A DNA stretch of 52,524 nucleotides from contig NW_006920881.1 in the NCBI RefSeq assembly GCF_000417875.1, forward strand, positions 32,502 through 85,025, written 5' to 3'. This DNA is from Pseudozyma flocculosa PF-1 (taxonomy: Eukaryota > Basidiomycota > Ustilaginomycetes > Ustilaginales > Ustilaginaceae). A program made the position numbers and the translations under genes. Shown piece by piece: positions 33,754 to 44,554 of this stretch (position 1 is the stretch's first letter; each line of letters opens with the position of its first letter). The notes beneath the pieces were generated by a model that was not told where the DNA came from, made no database searches, and saw only the letters and a list, made by a program, of their open reading frames with translations.

Positions 33754-36700
33754 TCAGCCTCGAGGCACCTTCGACAAGCCCTCGTTGATCGTCCGAGCGA
33801 CGAGGTTGTCGTCCTCCTCCTTCATCCTGCGGCTGGCGCTGTAGAGGCGCTCGACGAGCTCCTTGATGAGCGCGTCGGTCTGCTCGTCGGCAAGGCGTGC
33901 GCGCTCGGCGGCGGCCGCGGCGGCGGCAGCGGCTTCGGCCTCGGTCTCGGCGCCTGCTTCGCCCGCCTCAGTCTCGCCGTCTCCTTCGTCCGCCTCGGTC
34001 TCGGCCTCCTCGAGCTCGAACTCCACGTCGAGCTCTGCCGATCTCTGCTCTGCCACGGTGTGCCGCGAGATCTTGGAGGCCTCTTCTGGGAGCCGAGCGC
34101 AGTCCGACATCGTGCGGGCCAAGTAGCTCAGCAGCTTCCGGCACCTGTCCACCTCGCCGACGGCATGTTCGCCCGGATATTTGGGGTCCAGGCGCGGGTC
34201 GTCGAAGCGGCTCGTTAGGAACTGTGAGCCGAGTGCCGGGTCGAGTCGTCCGATCGTCCGCCGCAGCAATGCATCGCTGAGGTCAGTTCCACCCTCGAAA
34301 CTTCGATCAGGATGTCGCCTGGTACTCACATCGGCAAAGGTGGCTGGGTCCTCTCCCATCTTGAAGCCGCGGGAGTCACGGCCCATTTGCCTCCAGCGCA
34401 CGGAGCGCTTGATGCGCTTGAGTCCGTCGAAGCAAAGCTCGAGGTCACAGAGGTCCATCCTGTCGACGAGCTCGTATACAAGCACGAGGAGCGCGCTCTC
34501 GATGTCGTCGAACGAGTCCAAGCGCTTCAGAGAGGACAAGATGTGACGGTGGGCCGAGGCCAAAGCGGTAAAGCCCAGCGTGCGGCTGTTGCTATAGGCC
34601 TTTCTTGGCCAGAACTGGCGGGTGCCGCTGAAGAACAAACGACGGTCGCGCTCGCCGATCGGCATCGTGCGATCGCCTGTCCAGCTCTCGCCAAAGTCGA
34701 TGAGCAGCACCAGCTGCGGGCGCAACTCGGCGGCCAGATTGGGGTCGAGCAGCTGCTCCTCGTATCCGTGGGGCAGAGCAGCCAACGCTCGGATGTTTCC
34801 GGGCGAGATGTCGGCGTGGATGATGTTGGCCGGGCGGCAGACAAAGTAGATGACCTCGATGACGTTGGCGATCAACGCCGGCAGCATCCACAAGGGCCGC
34901 TCTGCCAAGGCCGAGCTCGGCACGAACTTGGTCAGCGTCGCTGTAGGCTGGCGCCGCTGCGAGGTCGAAAAGGTGAAGAGGCCGTTGCTGAGGTCAACGA
35001 CGAAAGGCACCACGTCCTCACCCAGCTCGTCGCTTGTTCCGCCTGGCCGCGGCGGCCCCGCGGTCTGAGGATACGCCAGCTTCAGCCGGCCGAGGTCCGC
35101 GTCCTGGGTCGACTGCCAAAGGATGCCGTGTGCGATGAGCATGGGGATCCCCCGGTAGCAACGCTCTCGCATCGTGCGGAGCGCGTCGGACGTCGAGAGC
35201 AGGTCGGCTCGGCGGTGCTCGTCGAGCAGACGAAGCGCATCGCCTTCGGCGGACCACTCGCACTCCTGCAGCTGCGAGATCTTGATGATCGCGGGGATGT
35301 GGAGGCCGGCGTTGGCGTCGTCGACGTCCTCGACCGCGGCGAAGACCCTGGCAACGCTCGTGATGCGGTGCGAGACCGAGTGCTTCTGCCAAAACTCGTA
35401 CGGCCAACTGGTGACCTCGTCCGACCCGGTCGCGGGCCCCGGCGGGCACTGGAGCGTGATGGCGCGGTACTTTGGCTGAGCACCGGGTTCCTCGTCTTGG
35501 CCGTTGCGCAGAAAGATGCGGCCCAGCGCGCGGACGTCGATCTGGCGCTGGTAGCGTCGGAAGCCATTCCACTCATCGAGGCAGATCGAGTGGAACAGAA
35601 GGATCGTACGGTAGAGCTTCTGAGGTTCCTCGTCGATGTTGTATGAGGCGATCTTCGTGATGTGGTCGCCGTCGACCCGGAACACGTCGGCTTGGCTCCG
35701 CTGGAGCGTCATGGCGTAAATGGAGAGGAACCCCGGGGTGGCACCGATGACCGAGACGACGTACTTCATCAGCTGAGAGACGGTGTCGAGGTGCGTGTCC
35801 TGCTGCTCGTCCGACGCAGAGCTGCTGCGGGGCCTCTTGGGAGGGTTCGCCTTGAACTCGATGATGGCCCGTGCATGGCGCTTTGCATCGTCCTCGCCCT
35901 CGCGGACGACGACCAGGTCGGGGCGGATCTTGCCGTCCCATTGCTTCTTCTCGCCCTCCTTCTTGTCCTCGACGTGCGACAGTGCCTTGCCTTTGACGCG
36001 CGGCTGGGGTTTGTCCTTGTCCTGCTGGGTTTTGTCCTGGAGCGTGCGACCGTCAGGGGGGGAACACATCAAAGCAAGAGTGCGGTAGACGAGAGATGGC
36101 GTGAGCTTGTCAACAGCCAGGACGGATGTGCGCAGATCCGCATCACCTAGCAGATTCGAGGGCCCAGTCAGCGTGCCCGAAGACTCACCACGGTAGAATC
36201 GCTCGTGTTCCAGAACTTTGGGCGACCCTGGCAGCCACTGTGGTCGCCTTCTCCGTTTGCCGCGGCGGTTGCAGCTCGAGAGGCAATGTCCTCGTCGATA
36301 GGCAATGTCCTCGTCGATGACGGCGGCGAGGCCTTGAAAGGCCGCAACGAGGTTTGACTCTGAGCCTCCGACACAGTCATAGAGCGGATGGTTGTGCCAG
36401 TGGCCGTCGCTTCCGAAGACGGTCGGCGGCACCCGAGGCGTTTTGGGATGCTTGGGCCCTTTTTTCCTCGACGAAGGGGGCTCGCGCTTGCAGGATTCGG
36501 TGCCGTCGCAGCAGTGTATGCTCATCACCCACCACTTCTTGGCGGGCATCCTCGGGTCAGATCTTGTTACGTTGTGGAAAAAGCGAGCCTTGAAGTGCGT
36601 CTGTCGGCCACTGGGCGCGACGAGGTTGGCGTGTGAGCCGTGTTGGTAGATCGACTTGTACTTGATCTGCGGCGGCGAGGCGCCAGGATCAAAGGACTGG

Positions 36701-37161
36701 CCGGGCGCGATCTCAAAGAGGGCCGAGTAAGGGAGCAGTTGGGTGGCGAGATTGAACCGTGTCGTGGCCAAGGAGCGGATGGGCGCTAGCGAGACGAGGA
36801 TGTCCTTCATGTTGAAGCTCGAATCGACGGACGAAGCGGGACTGCTGACCGAGATGACGCCGGAAGACATTTGGCTCCTGAAGGAGGTCTGGGCGACTTT
36901 GTAGGAGCGGCGATGGTCTTGGAGCTTGAGCTCGCGTGGGTCTCTGGCTGTGGGGGGCTGCAAGAAGTTGGCCATGAGCAACGACGCCGAGTCTGCGGCA
37001 GACGTTGGGAGCTCAAGTCGAGGGCTGCGGCATGTCGCCGAGGGGCTCGTGGCGGCTGTCGAGGCTGCGCAGGTGTCGCCGGGGCTGGGACTGAGCGAGG
37101 GCCGGTAGGAAAGGGGAGAAGGGGGCGAGAAGCCTTGATCGGGAGAGGATGGACTGACCAT
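33754..37161 (-). CDS. FunK1-like fungal-type protein kinase with N-terminal nuclease-like motif
   Basis: Single long frame, 1135 residues, from the first ATG (MVSPSSPDQG). The C-terminal half shows a divergent kinase: probable beta-3 Lys627 (AIIKISQL), catalytic loop HADISPGNI with Asp784, metal-binding LIDFGES with Asp822, then SGTRQFWPRKAYSNSR and a later HRHILSSLKRLDSFDDIESA, matching the FunK1 pattern of S/GT..F...HR...DD.ES. Upstream lies RPDLVVVREG (Asp415) and AIIEFK (Glu435-x-Lys437), the spacing of a PD-(D/E)xK nuclease fold, with a KR-rich linker. The N-terminal ~150 residues are Ser/Pro-rich. The C-terminal tail is Glu/Ala-rich coiled coil. A 42-nt intron-like, frame-neutral segment (36147-36188) may be spliced, giving 1121 residues. 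Targets are unknown. Confidence 0.82.
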   Translation of the reverse strand: MVSPSSPDQGFSPPSPLSYRPSLSPSPGDTCAASTAATSPSATCRSPRLELPTSAADSASLLMANFLQPPTARDPRELKLQDHRRSYKVAQTSFRSQMSSGVISVSSPASSVDSSFNMKDILVSLAPIRSLATTRFNLATQLLPYSALFEIAPGQSFDPGASPPQIKYKSIYQHGSHANLVAPSGRQTHFKARFFHNVTRSDPRMPAKKWWVMSIHCCDGTESCKREPPSSRKKGPKHPKTPRVPPTVFGSDGHWHNHPLYDCVGGSESNLVAAFQGLAAVIDEDIAYRRGHCLSSCNRRGKRRRRPQWLPGSPKVLEHERFYRGESSGTLTGPSNLLGDADLRTSVLAVDKLTPSLVYRTLALMCSPPDGRTLQDKTQQDKDKPQPRVKGKALSHVEDKKEGEKKQWDGKIRPDLVVVREGEDDAKRHARAIIEFKANPPKRPRSSSASDEQQDTHLDTVSQLMKYVVSVIGATPGFLSIYAMTLQRSQADVFRVDGDHITKIASYNIDEEPQKLYRTILLFHSICLDEWNGFRRYQRQIDVRALGRIFLRNGQDEEPGAQPKYRAITLQCPPGPATGSDEVTSWPYEFWQKHSVSHRITSVARVFAAVEDVDDANAGLHIPAIIKISQLQECEWSAEGDALRLLDEHRRADLLSTSDALRTMRERCYRGIPMLIAHGILWQSTQDADLGRLKLAYPQTAGPPRPGGTSDELGEDVVPFVVDLSNGLFTFSTSQRRQPTATLTKFVPSSALAERPLWMLPALIANVIEVIYFVCRPANIIHADISPGNIRALAALPHGYEEQLLDPNLAAELRPQLVLLIDFGESWTGDRTMPIGERDRRLFFSGTRQFWPRKAYSNSRTLGFTALASAHRHILSSLKRLDSFDDIESALLVLVYELVDRMDLCDLELCFDGLKRIKRSVRWRQMGRDSRGFKMGEDPATFADVSTRRHPDRSFEGGTDLSDALLRRTIGRLDPALGSQFLTSRFDDPRLDPKYPGEHAVGEVDRCRKLLSYLARTMSDCARLPEEASKISRHTVAEQRSAELDVEFELEEAETEADEGDGETEAGEAGAETEAEAAAAAAAAAERARLADEQTDALIKELVERLYSASRRMKEEDDNLVARTINEGLSKVPRG
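36147..36188 (-). other. Possible 42-nt in-frame intron in the FunK1-like gene
   Basis: Begins GTGAGTCTTC, contains CTGAC and ends CTGCTAG. Removal deletes 14 residues and keeps the frame (FYRGDADLRTS). It is very short, so it may be retained. Confidence 0.45.
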
Positions 37162-37633
37162 CTTGGCTGTGCGCCACCCAGCGAGGGATCTGCACAACCA
37201 TTGGATCGTAGAGAGAAGCTACTGGGATGGGAGAGAGAGAGAGAAGCGTCTGCTGGTCGAGATGGAGCAACAGTCGAGTAGTCAACAGACAAAAGGGCGC
37301 ACGCATGCCCCGCCTCCACGCGCTTGTCTTTGGCTCGCTGGGCCGGGACTGGCCAGGCCTGACCTGAGTCTTTAGATCGGGGTCATGGGGGGTGGGGATC
37401 GGGGGTGGTCCCTACAACTGCGAGTCCCGAAGACGAGCGAGGCCAGGCCGGGCGAGGCGAAAAATTTGGGAACGACGCTCCTTCCACATGCCGCCGTGCA
37501 CCCGACCCGCCCCTCATCATTTCATCACAATCACAATCACGATCACGATCCCTCCGCTGCTGCTGCGACCGGCCCGCGAGCTCCCTCCGTCCGCTCCTCC
37601 GCTCCGCCTCCTCGTCCCTTGCAGAGCACCGTC
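37162..37633. promoter_or_regulatory. Bidirectional promoter region FunK1-like/RPA43
   Basis: 471 bp between divergent start codons. No motif is clear beyond a CACAATCACAATCACGATCACGATC-like alternation ending near 37545 on the RPA43 side. Confidence 0.45.
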
Positions 37634-39041
37634 ATGGCCGTCGTCGCCGCCGCCGCCGCCGCCGCCGTCGCGGGTCCTTCGTCGTCGCAGGCCTCGACGC
37701 CGAGGTCCAAGGACAAGAAGCACAAGTCGAGCAAAAAGCACAAGAGCAGCAAGCGCAGCAGCAGCAGTGCCGGCGCCGCCGACGACGATGCGGCAGCACC
37801 ACCGACCGACGTCGTGATGGACGACGCAGAGGCAGGCGTAGTCGACGGCGGCATCCTGGAGAGCGCCTTTGAGACCCTGTACCCCGTCCTCAACCTCGCC
37901 ATCCCGCCCGTCTGGACGCCCAACCCGTACGCCGCCTTTTCCGACCTCATGGACACGCTCGTCATGCGCTACGTGCCCCAGCTCTCGGGCGTCCTCATCA
38001 CCCACCGCCCGCTCCGCTTCCTCGCCGACTCGGCCAAGTTCTACGCCGACAACGCCTCCGCCTCGGCGCCCGTCCAGTTCGAGTGCGTCGTATGGCGGCC
38101 AAAGATCGGGCACCGCCTCGGTGAGTCGCGGTTTCTTCTGCCTGCCGTCGTCGGTCGATACTGATCCGGAGATCCTCGTCGCATCCCCTGCCTTGCCTCG
38201 ATGCTTCCCCCCTTTACACATTCACGCAGAGGGCACGATCACGCTCTCGTCGCCCTCGCACGTCTCGCTGCTCCTCTACGGCACCTTCAACGCCTCGATC
38301 CCGGCCTCGCACCTGTCCAAGGACTCGTGGGAGTTTGTCATCGACGCCGAGGCCGACCTGCACGTCCACGGCATGGGCGCCGACCGCGGCCTGGGCCACT
38401 GGCGCTCCAAGGCCGACGGCTCGCGCCTCGGCGGCGACGACGGCAGGCTGAGCTTCACCGTCATCTCGATGACGGTGGCCAACCACATCCTCTCGCTCCA
38501 CGGCTCGCTGCTCGACGACCCCTTTTCCGTCCCCGCGCCCACCCAGGACGCCTCGTACCTCGCAAAGTCGCTCTCGGACGCCAACGTCCTCGGCTTCGCT
38601 GCGGGCAAAAAGGGAGATCGCAACGCCAAGAAGGCGGCAGCGGCAGCAGCGGCGGGGGCAGCGGGAGGAGCGGCTGGATCGGCCGAGGCGTCGATGGACT
38701 CGCCCAAGCCGCAAAATAGGCGGGTGCGGTGGGAGGATGAGAGCGACGACGAGGCGCCCGCACTGGCGTCGCAGCAGCTGGACGGCGAAGACACCGACGG
38801 CGCGACAAGCGGTGCCAGCGACGACGACGACGACGAAGACCGGGCAGCCGCGGTATCGATCACGGCGCGGAGGCTCGACGACGACGACGACGACGACGAC
38901 GACCGGAAGGGCAAGAAGGGGTCGAAGCGGAAATCGAGAAAGTCGCTCGACGGCGAAGACGAGGCGCCCGTCGACCAGGACGGCTCGGCAAAGTCGAGGG
39001 ACAAGAAGAAGCGGAAGAGGGACAGAGAAGCAAAGGCGTGA
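37634..39041 (+). CDS. RPA43: DNA-directed RNA polymerase I subunit Rpa43
   Basis: Stalk subunit of RNA polymerase I that contacts initiation factor Rrn3. Exons 37634-38120 and 38230-39041; donor GTGAGT, acceptor CAG; product 432 residues. The N-terminal ~60 residues are Ala-rich then Lys/Ser-rich. The Rpb7-like domain follows (LNLAIPPVWTPNPYAAFSDL; MRYVPQLSGVLITHRPLRFL). The OB domain begins EGTITLSSPSHVSLLLYGTF and NASIPASHLS, the best diagnostic for Rpa43. The last ~170 residues are low complexity: an Ala/Gly stretch, DDDDDDE runs, and a basic tail (KKKRKRDREAKA) that suits nucleolar targeting. Family identification is from these blocks. Confidence 0.88.
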
Positions 39042-40263
39042 GGGCGCTCGGGCCGACCAGCTTCTTTGCCTGGGCCCGGCCCATCCCTGCCACTCCGAGG
39101 TCCACCTACGATATCCCGTTGGTGTCCGGCGTCGTCCCGCGTCATTGAGAATGCATCCCGTCCGTGTACCACCATCTTTTCCCGTGTTCGACAGTCGTGC
39201 GAGCGGGTTCAGGCATCCCTATGTCCGTCTGTGGGTGCGTATGGGCCGCCCTCGATCTCCGACGCCTGACCAGTCGTTCTGCCTAGCGGGACGTTGTCGA
39301 GAGAGCGCAACACGCACCTGCCTCATCCAGTCTGCCGCTGCGCTAGGTCAGGTCTGGTTGCAGGGCACCGATGGACAAGGCGGCGCCCCGTGAACAGAAC
39401 GGGACGACGGGTTCCTCTTTGTCTGCAGGCGACGCTGCAGGACCATCGAACACTAGGCGGTCGAGACCCCTAGACGGACGACGATGAGCGCGTCCAGCGA
39501 TCTCGGGCGTGTCGAGCAACACGTCGTCGCACCCAGCGACGATCAGAGAGGGAGGGGACGGGATGAGATGCGACAATGATGATAATGACGAGGCCGATGA
39601 GCTGCAAGAGGAGCGAGGGTGTGTGAGTGGAGAGTAAGAGAGTGAGGGACGAGGAGGGCGGCGAGAGAGAGGCGACGCCACTGTGTCGGTGGGCGCGATA
39701 CGAGACGAGATGCAAGCGGACTCGAGAGACAGAGGGAGAGAGAGGAGGGGGGGAGAGAGGGGGGAGATGCCAAGCCGATGGGCACGGAAGGACGGAGGGA
39801 AAGGAAGGAGAGTGGGGAGATAAGAAGACGGTCCGAGCACAAGGAGGCGAAGGAAGACAGGTCCGAAGAAGGCTGGTGCGTGTCGCGTCATGCTGGTCGG
39901 ACAGGGCCGAGGGGATGGATGCAGGGATCGAAGACGAATGGATGCGACAAGTGAGGTGGCGATGGCGTCGACGGTGCGATGCGGTGCGGATGTCGAGATC
40001 AAGAGGTAGCAGTGCGGGTCCATGCGGGAGTGTCCGTCCCTTTTTGGATAAGGGCAGATAGAGGCAAAGGAGGCCATATGGAGGGGGCCAAGGCTCGCCG
40101 GAGGCGGGCCGACCCGTCATCAGAAGCGCCGATCGAGCGTAGGAGAGTGGTGCTGCTCGCCCTGGTGGCCAGCGGAGGCATCCGGCACACTGCATCGTGC
40201 TGGCCCTTGACGCCGGATCGATTCGGAATTGACCCCGCAGCGTCGTCTGCTTCGACGTCGAGA

Positions 40264-40295
<32 letters not shown>

Positions 40296-40314
40296 CTGCG
40301 TCGAGCAGCGTCTC
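39042..40314. other. Intergenic, convergent 3' regions
   Basis: 1.3 kb with no supported gene. There is a GAGAGAGG-type purine-rich stretch around 39660-39770 on the plus strand and a CTTG tetramer array at 40267-40294. Confidence 0.55.
40267..40294 (+). repeat. CTTG tetramer array
   Basis: Seven exact CTTG units, 21 bases after the stop codon of the single-pass membrane protein gene (minus strand), i.e. in its 3' UTR. Confidence 0.9.
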
Positions 40315-41625
40315 CTATGCCACCGGCGGCGGCGGCGGCGGCGGGAGAACCCTGACTCCTGCGCCCGTATCTGGTGGAGACGGCCGCGCCGACCGCTGAG
40401 GCGAAGGCTGTGGCGATGGCCTCGAGGTCGCTGGGCTCAGCGTGCGAAAGGCTCCGAGGATGGGCGAGCCGCTGTGGTCGGTCTCGTCGCTGGGCACCTC
40501 GGAGGGCATGCGGGCGTGCGGCACCGGCAGCCGATCCGAAACCACCCTCTGCAGCGGGCTCTTCGACTCGTCGAGGGCGCGTGCGTCGATGCCGCTGCCG
40601 GGCGGAGGTCGGCGCGGCTCGCCGCGCGTCGACGGGTCGTCCGAGTTCGAGGAACGGTCGCTGAGCGCCGAGGTGCCTCGCGAGTTGGACGCCAGGCTCG
40701 ATCCGCCGGGCGATAACGCCCTCCTCGACGCTGGCGAAGGTGAGGCGGCCGGCGGCGGCAGCGCTGGACTCGCTGACCGCGATCCCGGCCCTTGGAGCAG
40801 GTACTTGCGCCTCTCGTCCTCGCCCAGCTGCGCCTTGGACGGGCGCCGCGAGTCGTCGCGCGGCTGCTGCTGATGCGGCTGCTGATGTGGTTGCGCTGAT
40901 GCTGTTGCCGTTCCCCCTGGCGTGTGAAGCGGCTCGTTGTTGTCCGCCCACACCAGACCGCTCGTCAGATCCTCGCCGGCGCCGATGCCGCTCATCTTGC
41001 TAAAGGCGAGCGTCCTCTGGTCGGTGGCCATGGCGAAGCCGCCCGTGCCAAAGCCGAGCGGCTGTGGCGGCACAATCTGGATCTGGTCGCGGTTGAGCGG
41101 CGAGTGGGGCAGGTACGACTCCCTCCTGCCCATCGACGGCGTGCTGAGCGCCGAGTGCACCGACGCCGACGACGGCTTGGGTAGGCCGCTGGCGTAGGAG
41201 CGCTTCAGCGTCATGGTCGACGACGAGCTCGACACGGTCGAATAGCCGCGGCCGTGGGCGTCGTACGGCTCCGGCATTGGGCCTGCGTCGGTCAGGTTGA
41301 GGTCGGCCGCCGGCGTCGAGGGCGAGGGCAGCTCGTTTGGCGTCGCTGCGCCGTTGTAGCTGGGCGAGGGGACGGCGATGCTGCTGCCCTTGCTGCCGGT
41401 GCCGTTGGCCTGGGCAAAGAACGAGTAGGGCGACGCCTGGGCCATGGGCGTCACCGCCGACTGGCCATAGTAGGCCGTAGGTGGCTCTCGCACCGGCGGC
41501 AGCAGCTGGTCCCGATGCCGATGGTTCCACACCTTGCGGTAGATGCGGTATGAGAAGAAGAGGACGGCGAGAGCGCCAAAGATGGCCGCCACGACAATGG
41601 CGGCGGTCGCCGGCTGGCCTGCCAT
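40315..41625 (-). CDS. Single-pass membrane protein with long Ser/Pro-rich tail
   Basis: Uninterrupted frame of 436 residues; family not recognised. After a very short N-terminus (MAGQPAT) there is one hydrophobic helix, AAIVVAAIFGALAVLFFSY, immediately followed by basic RIYRKVWNHRHRDQ. This predicts an N-out, C-in anchor without a cleaved signal. The rest is disordered and Ser/Pro-rich with repeated SPS, PSPQPSPQ and a C-terminal run LPPPPPPPVA, plus a Gln/His patch. Codon use is consistently GC3-rich and the frame is long against two others with stops, supporting a real gene. The architecture recalls fungal plasma-membrane sensor or scaffold proteins. No ectodomain is present, so a WSC-type sensor is unlikely. 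Function unknown. Confidence 0.7.
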   Translation of the reverse strand: MAGQPATAAIVVAAIFGALAVLFFSYRIYRKVWNHRHRDQLLPPVREPPTAYYGQSAVTPMAQASPYSFFAQANGTGSKGSSIAVPSPSYNGAATPNELPSPSTPAADLNLTDAGPMPEPYDAHGRGYSTVSSSSSTMTLKRSYASGLPKPSSASVHSALSTPSMGRRESYLPHSPLNRDQIQIVPPQPLGFGTGGFAMATDQRTLAFSKMSGIGAGEDLTSGLVWADNNEPLHTPGGTATASAQPHQQPHQQQPRDDSRRPSKAQLGEDERRKYLLQGPGSRSASPALPPPAASPSPASRRALSPGGSSLASNSRGTSALSDRSSNSDDPSTRGEPRRPPPGSGIDARALDESKSPLQRVVSDRLPVPHARMPSEVPSDETDHSGSPILGAFRTLSPATSRPSPQPSPQRSARPSPPDTGAGVRVLPPPPPPPVA

Positions 41626-44554
41626 CTTTGCACAGCGGGCCGGAGTGCGGGGCAAGGCGGTGTGGGCCTTGGCGATGACCTAGGGGCGTGGCGCCGGGAT
41701 TTGGCCCTCGCTGAAGAGCGGCCGAAGAGATAGACGATCCGCTCGGAGCCTAGCCTGCGGGGGACGGCCGTCGACCGAGCTTGTTGGTGCCGGCTCGAGA
41801 GCCAAATTCCGGCTCAGCTGATTCGTCGATCCTTTTCGAATCCGCCTCTCTGAGAGGTCGCACGCTGTCAGGAAGTGGTGATAACTCAGACCTGGCTACT
41901 GCCAGGCTGTGCCTAGGAGTTGGTGTCGCCTCTCTGAATCGATAATGGACGGCCGGTCGGGAAAGTGCAAGTCGGAGCACGATGCTGGAGGCCGGCGGTG
42001 ACTGCGATGCAACGAGCTCTCGAGCAGATGTGGGCGGATCAGCGACGTCGTTGTCCGGCAAAAGTGCAGGTAGGTCGTCGATGCTCGCAGACCTTGCTGT
42101 GCGGCCAATGAAGGGGCACGGGGATCGACGGGATGAGGTGCTGCGAGCGATTTCCGAACGTGATCGCTGGCGGCTAGTCAGCCCGGCGTGCTGGTGGTGG
42201 CACGATCGAGGGACGGCAAAGAGGTCCTCGTGAGGGCGAGTGAACGGGCCAGATGCTGGAAGGGCCTGCCAGGATGGAACCTTCGGGAGCGCGCGAGGGT
42301 GATGGTCCTAGGAGGCGTCCTCGGACGAGCAGAAAGCAGAAAGCACAGCAGCAATGTCCGTAGGAGGTGATGGATGGTGATGGTGTCGGGAGTAGTGATG
42401 ATGGCGAGCCGGGTCGTCGTCGATCAGCGGGCAGCGAAGAAGGAGCAAGAGCCGAGTCGCTGGCGCCAGGGGGTCGAGGGGTCGACGAGGAACCACAAGA
42501 GACCGGCCAGCAGAAGCCTGCAGCAAGGCGCCGAGGGGTAGACGAGCCTGTCTCGGCGGGTCGGAAGAAGGCGGGCAGGGAGAGGGGCGAGGAGGAGCGA
42601 GGAGGAGCGAGGTGGGGAGCGGAAGGAGGGCGGCAAATGGGGGCAGGAGCGAACGATGGAGGGGGCGAGCGAGCGGCGACGGCGAGAGGACCAAGATCGA
42701 CGCAGGGTGGGCGCAGCCAAGGGTCACTAGCTTCAAGCCAACGCTAGGGTGAGCGGGACGAAGGCCAGCAGGACAGGGTCAAGGCGAGGGCGTACGTTGG
42801 CGGCGGGCGGGCGGCGGCGGAGGCGGCGGCGAAAGAAGTGGATCGCTTTGGCGGCGGCGGCGAGGGCCCTAGAGTACCTACCACTCTGACGTCGTGGACT
42901 GACCTCGACAAACGACGACGGCGACCAGGGAGGAGCACGCTACGCACGACCGAGGCTAGCTGCGCTGTGCACCATGGCCATCGCGATGGATGCCTGCTGA
43001 TGTTGGCTGGCAGACCAGCAGGCGGTCGAGCAAGGCCCTGACCCACCCTCGAGCGCACCATGAACACACACGCACACGCAGAAGAGCTAGCCCGTCCTTG
43101 GCCGGCAGCGCCGCTCCGATCTAGCGCCAGAGACAAAGCGCAAGCCAGGGTCCTGCCCGTTTGCCTGCCTCTTCCCGAGTGCGGCCTGACGCAGAGCAGG
43201 CCATCGTCACGAAACTCGAGGCGGTAGGGCCGGCCCCCCAGACTGAGAAAGCTAAGGTCTCTCGCCTGCCTCGCCATGCCATCTCGCTCTCTCCTCTCCC
43301 TCTGACCGTCGCCCCTTCGCCCATCGTCCAAGCAAGGCCACGAAGCGGGAAACCGAGGCAGGGTCGCCAATCGTCTTTGCCCCGGGGGTTTCCATCCCTC
43401 CCGCCACGCCGCGATCTGATCTTCGGCGGGTTTTTGTCCACCTTCGTCCACGCTGCCCCGCCCTGGCCCCGCCCCCGGGCCTCCTCTCCCCAGATCGACT
43501 GCGGTGCGGTGATCATTCGATGACAATCAATAGCAGCGCATCGGTTGGCTTGGCTCGGTCTGGCCTGGCTTGCTGGCTACAGCAGAGGTGGCGCCAGCGT
43601 GGGCAGGCGAGCAAAGGCACAGGACCTCGAGTCGGGAGGCGATTCGTCGAGCGCCTTTCTTCGGGCCGAAAGCCTTGCCTTGGCTTGGCTTGCCCTGCCT
43701 GGCCTCGCCTTGCTTGCTCTGCCTCCGCCAGCAGGTTTGCCCTGACGAGCGGGCGGGCAGGCGGCCCAAGGCAGGAGGGTGGTCGACGCACCTTGCTTCC
43801 TCTCGACGAATGCGAGACCGTGCAGCAGCTTCGGGAAGCGCGCTGCAAAGGCAGGCGGAAGGGGGCGCACGCCCCATTGGTCGACGAGTTGGGAGGCTCG
43901 AGTGGCGACTGGCGAAGGGGGGCGAGCAGGGGAATCCTTCTGCATCCTCGTCGTCGCGACGACCCTGCCTGGATGTATGTACGCTTTTGGCACTCCGTGC
44001 CTGCGGGAAACCCATGCGGAGCATCGCCGTCGAGCTTTGCCTGGCCTGGCCTGGTGGTGCCCTCCCTCGCTCGACGTCGACGTGGGTGGCTGCAAACCCC
44101 TGCCGGATCTGTCTTGGCACGGCAGACGAGGCGACGCAGGCGGTCGACGGAAGGACGAGCTCGAGACGTACGCAGACGCCAGCGAGCCTCCTTGGGCCGC
44201 CGGATGGGTCGAACGGGGCCATGTCATGTTGTGGGCCTGGCCATGGCCAGGCCGCAAGCAGGCACGACGCGCAGCGAGGTGCGAGCAAGCTGTGACCACT
44301 TTCTGGCTAAGCTTCCGTCCCGTGGCTTGTCACGGACCATCGACGACGATGCGGACCGGAAGCGGGGGGGAGGGGACGGTAGGGTACGGTAGGGTACGGT
44401 GTGCTCGAGGCCATGCCACGCGCCCCCCCGAGATCGTCGCAACTCCGACGTCTATCTGGCCCAATCGCGGGTCAGGCCGGCCGGGTACGTGTGCTGGATG
44501 GCTGGCTGGGACGCCGCATCTCGATGGATCGGGTCGATGGGTAGGCGAAGGGCG

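Noticed and set aside
34312..35646. 444-residue plus-strand open frame over the FunK1-like gene
   Set aside because: Antisense shadow of the kinase coding frame; composition rich in V, R, D, L without domains.
39470..40951. Minus-strand frame of 493 residues overlapping the end of the single-pass membrane gene
   Set aside because: Out of frame with a better gene, Ser/Pro/Leu low complexity, no splice support.
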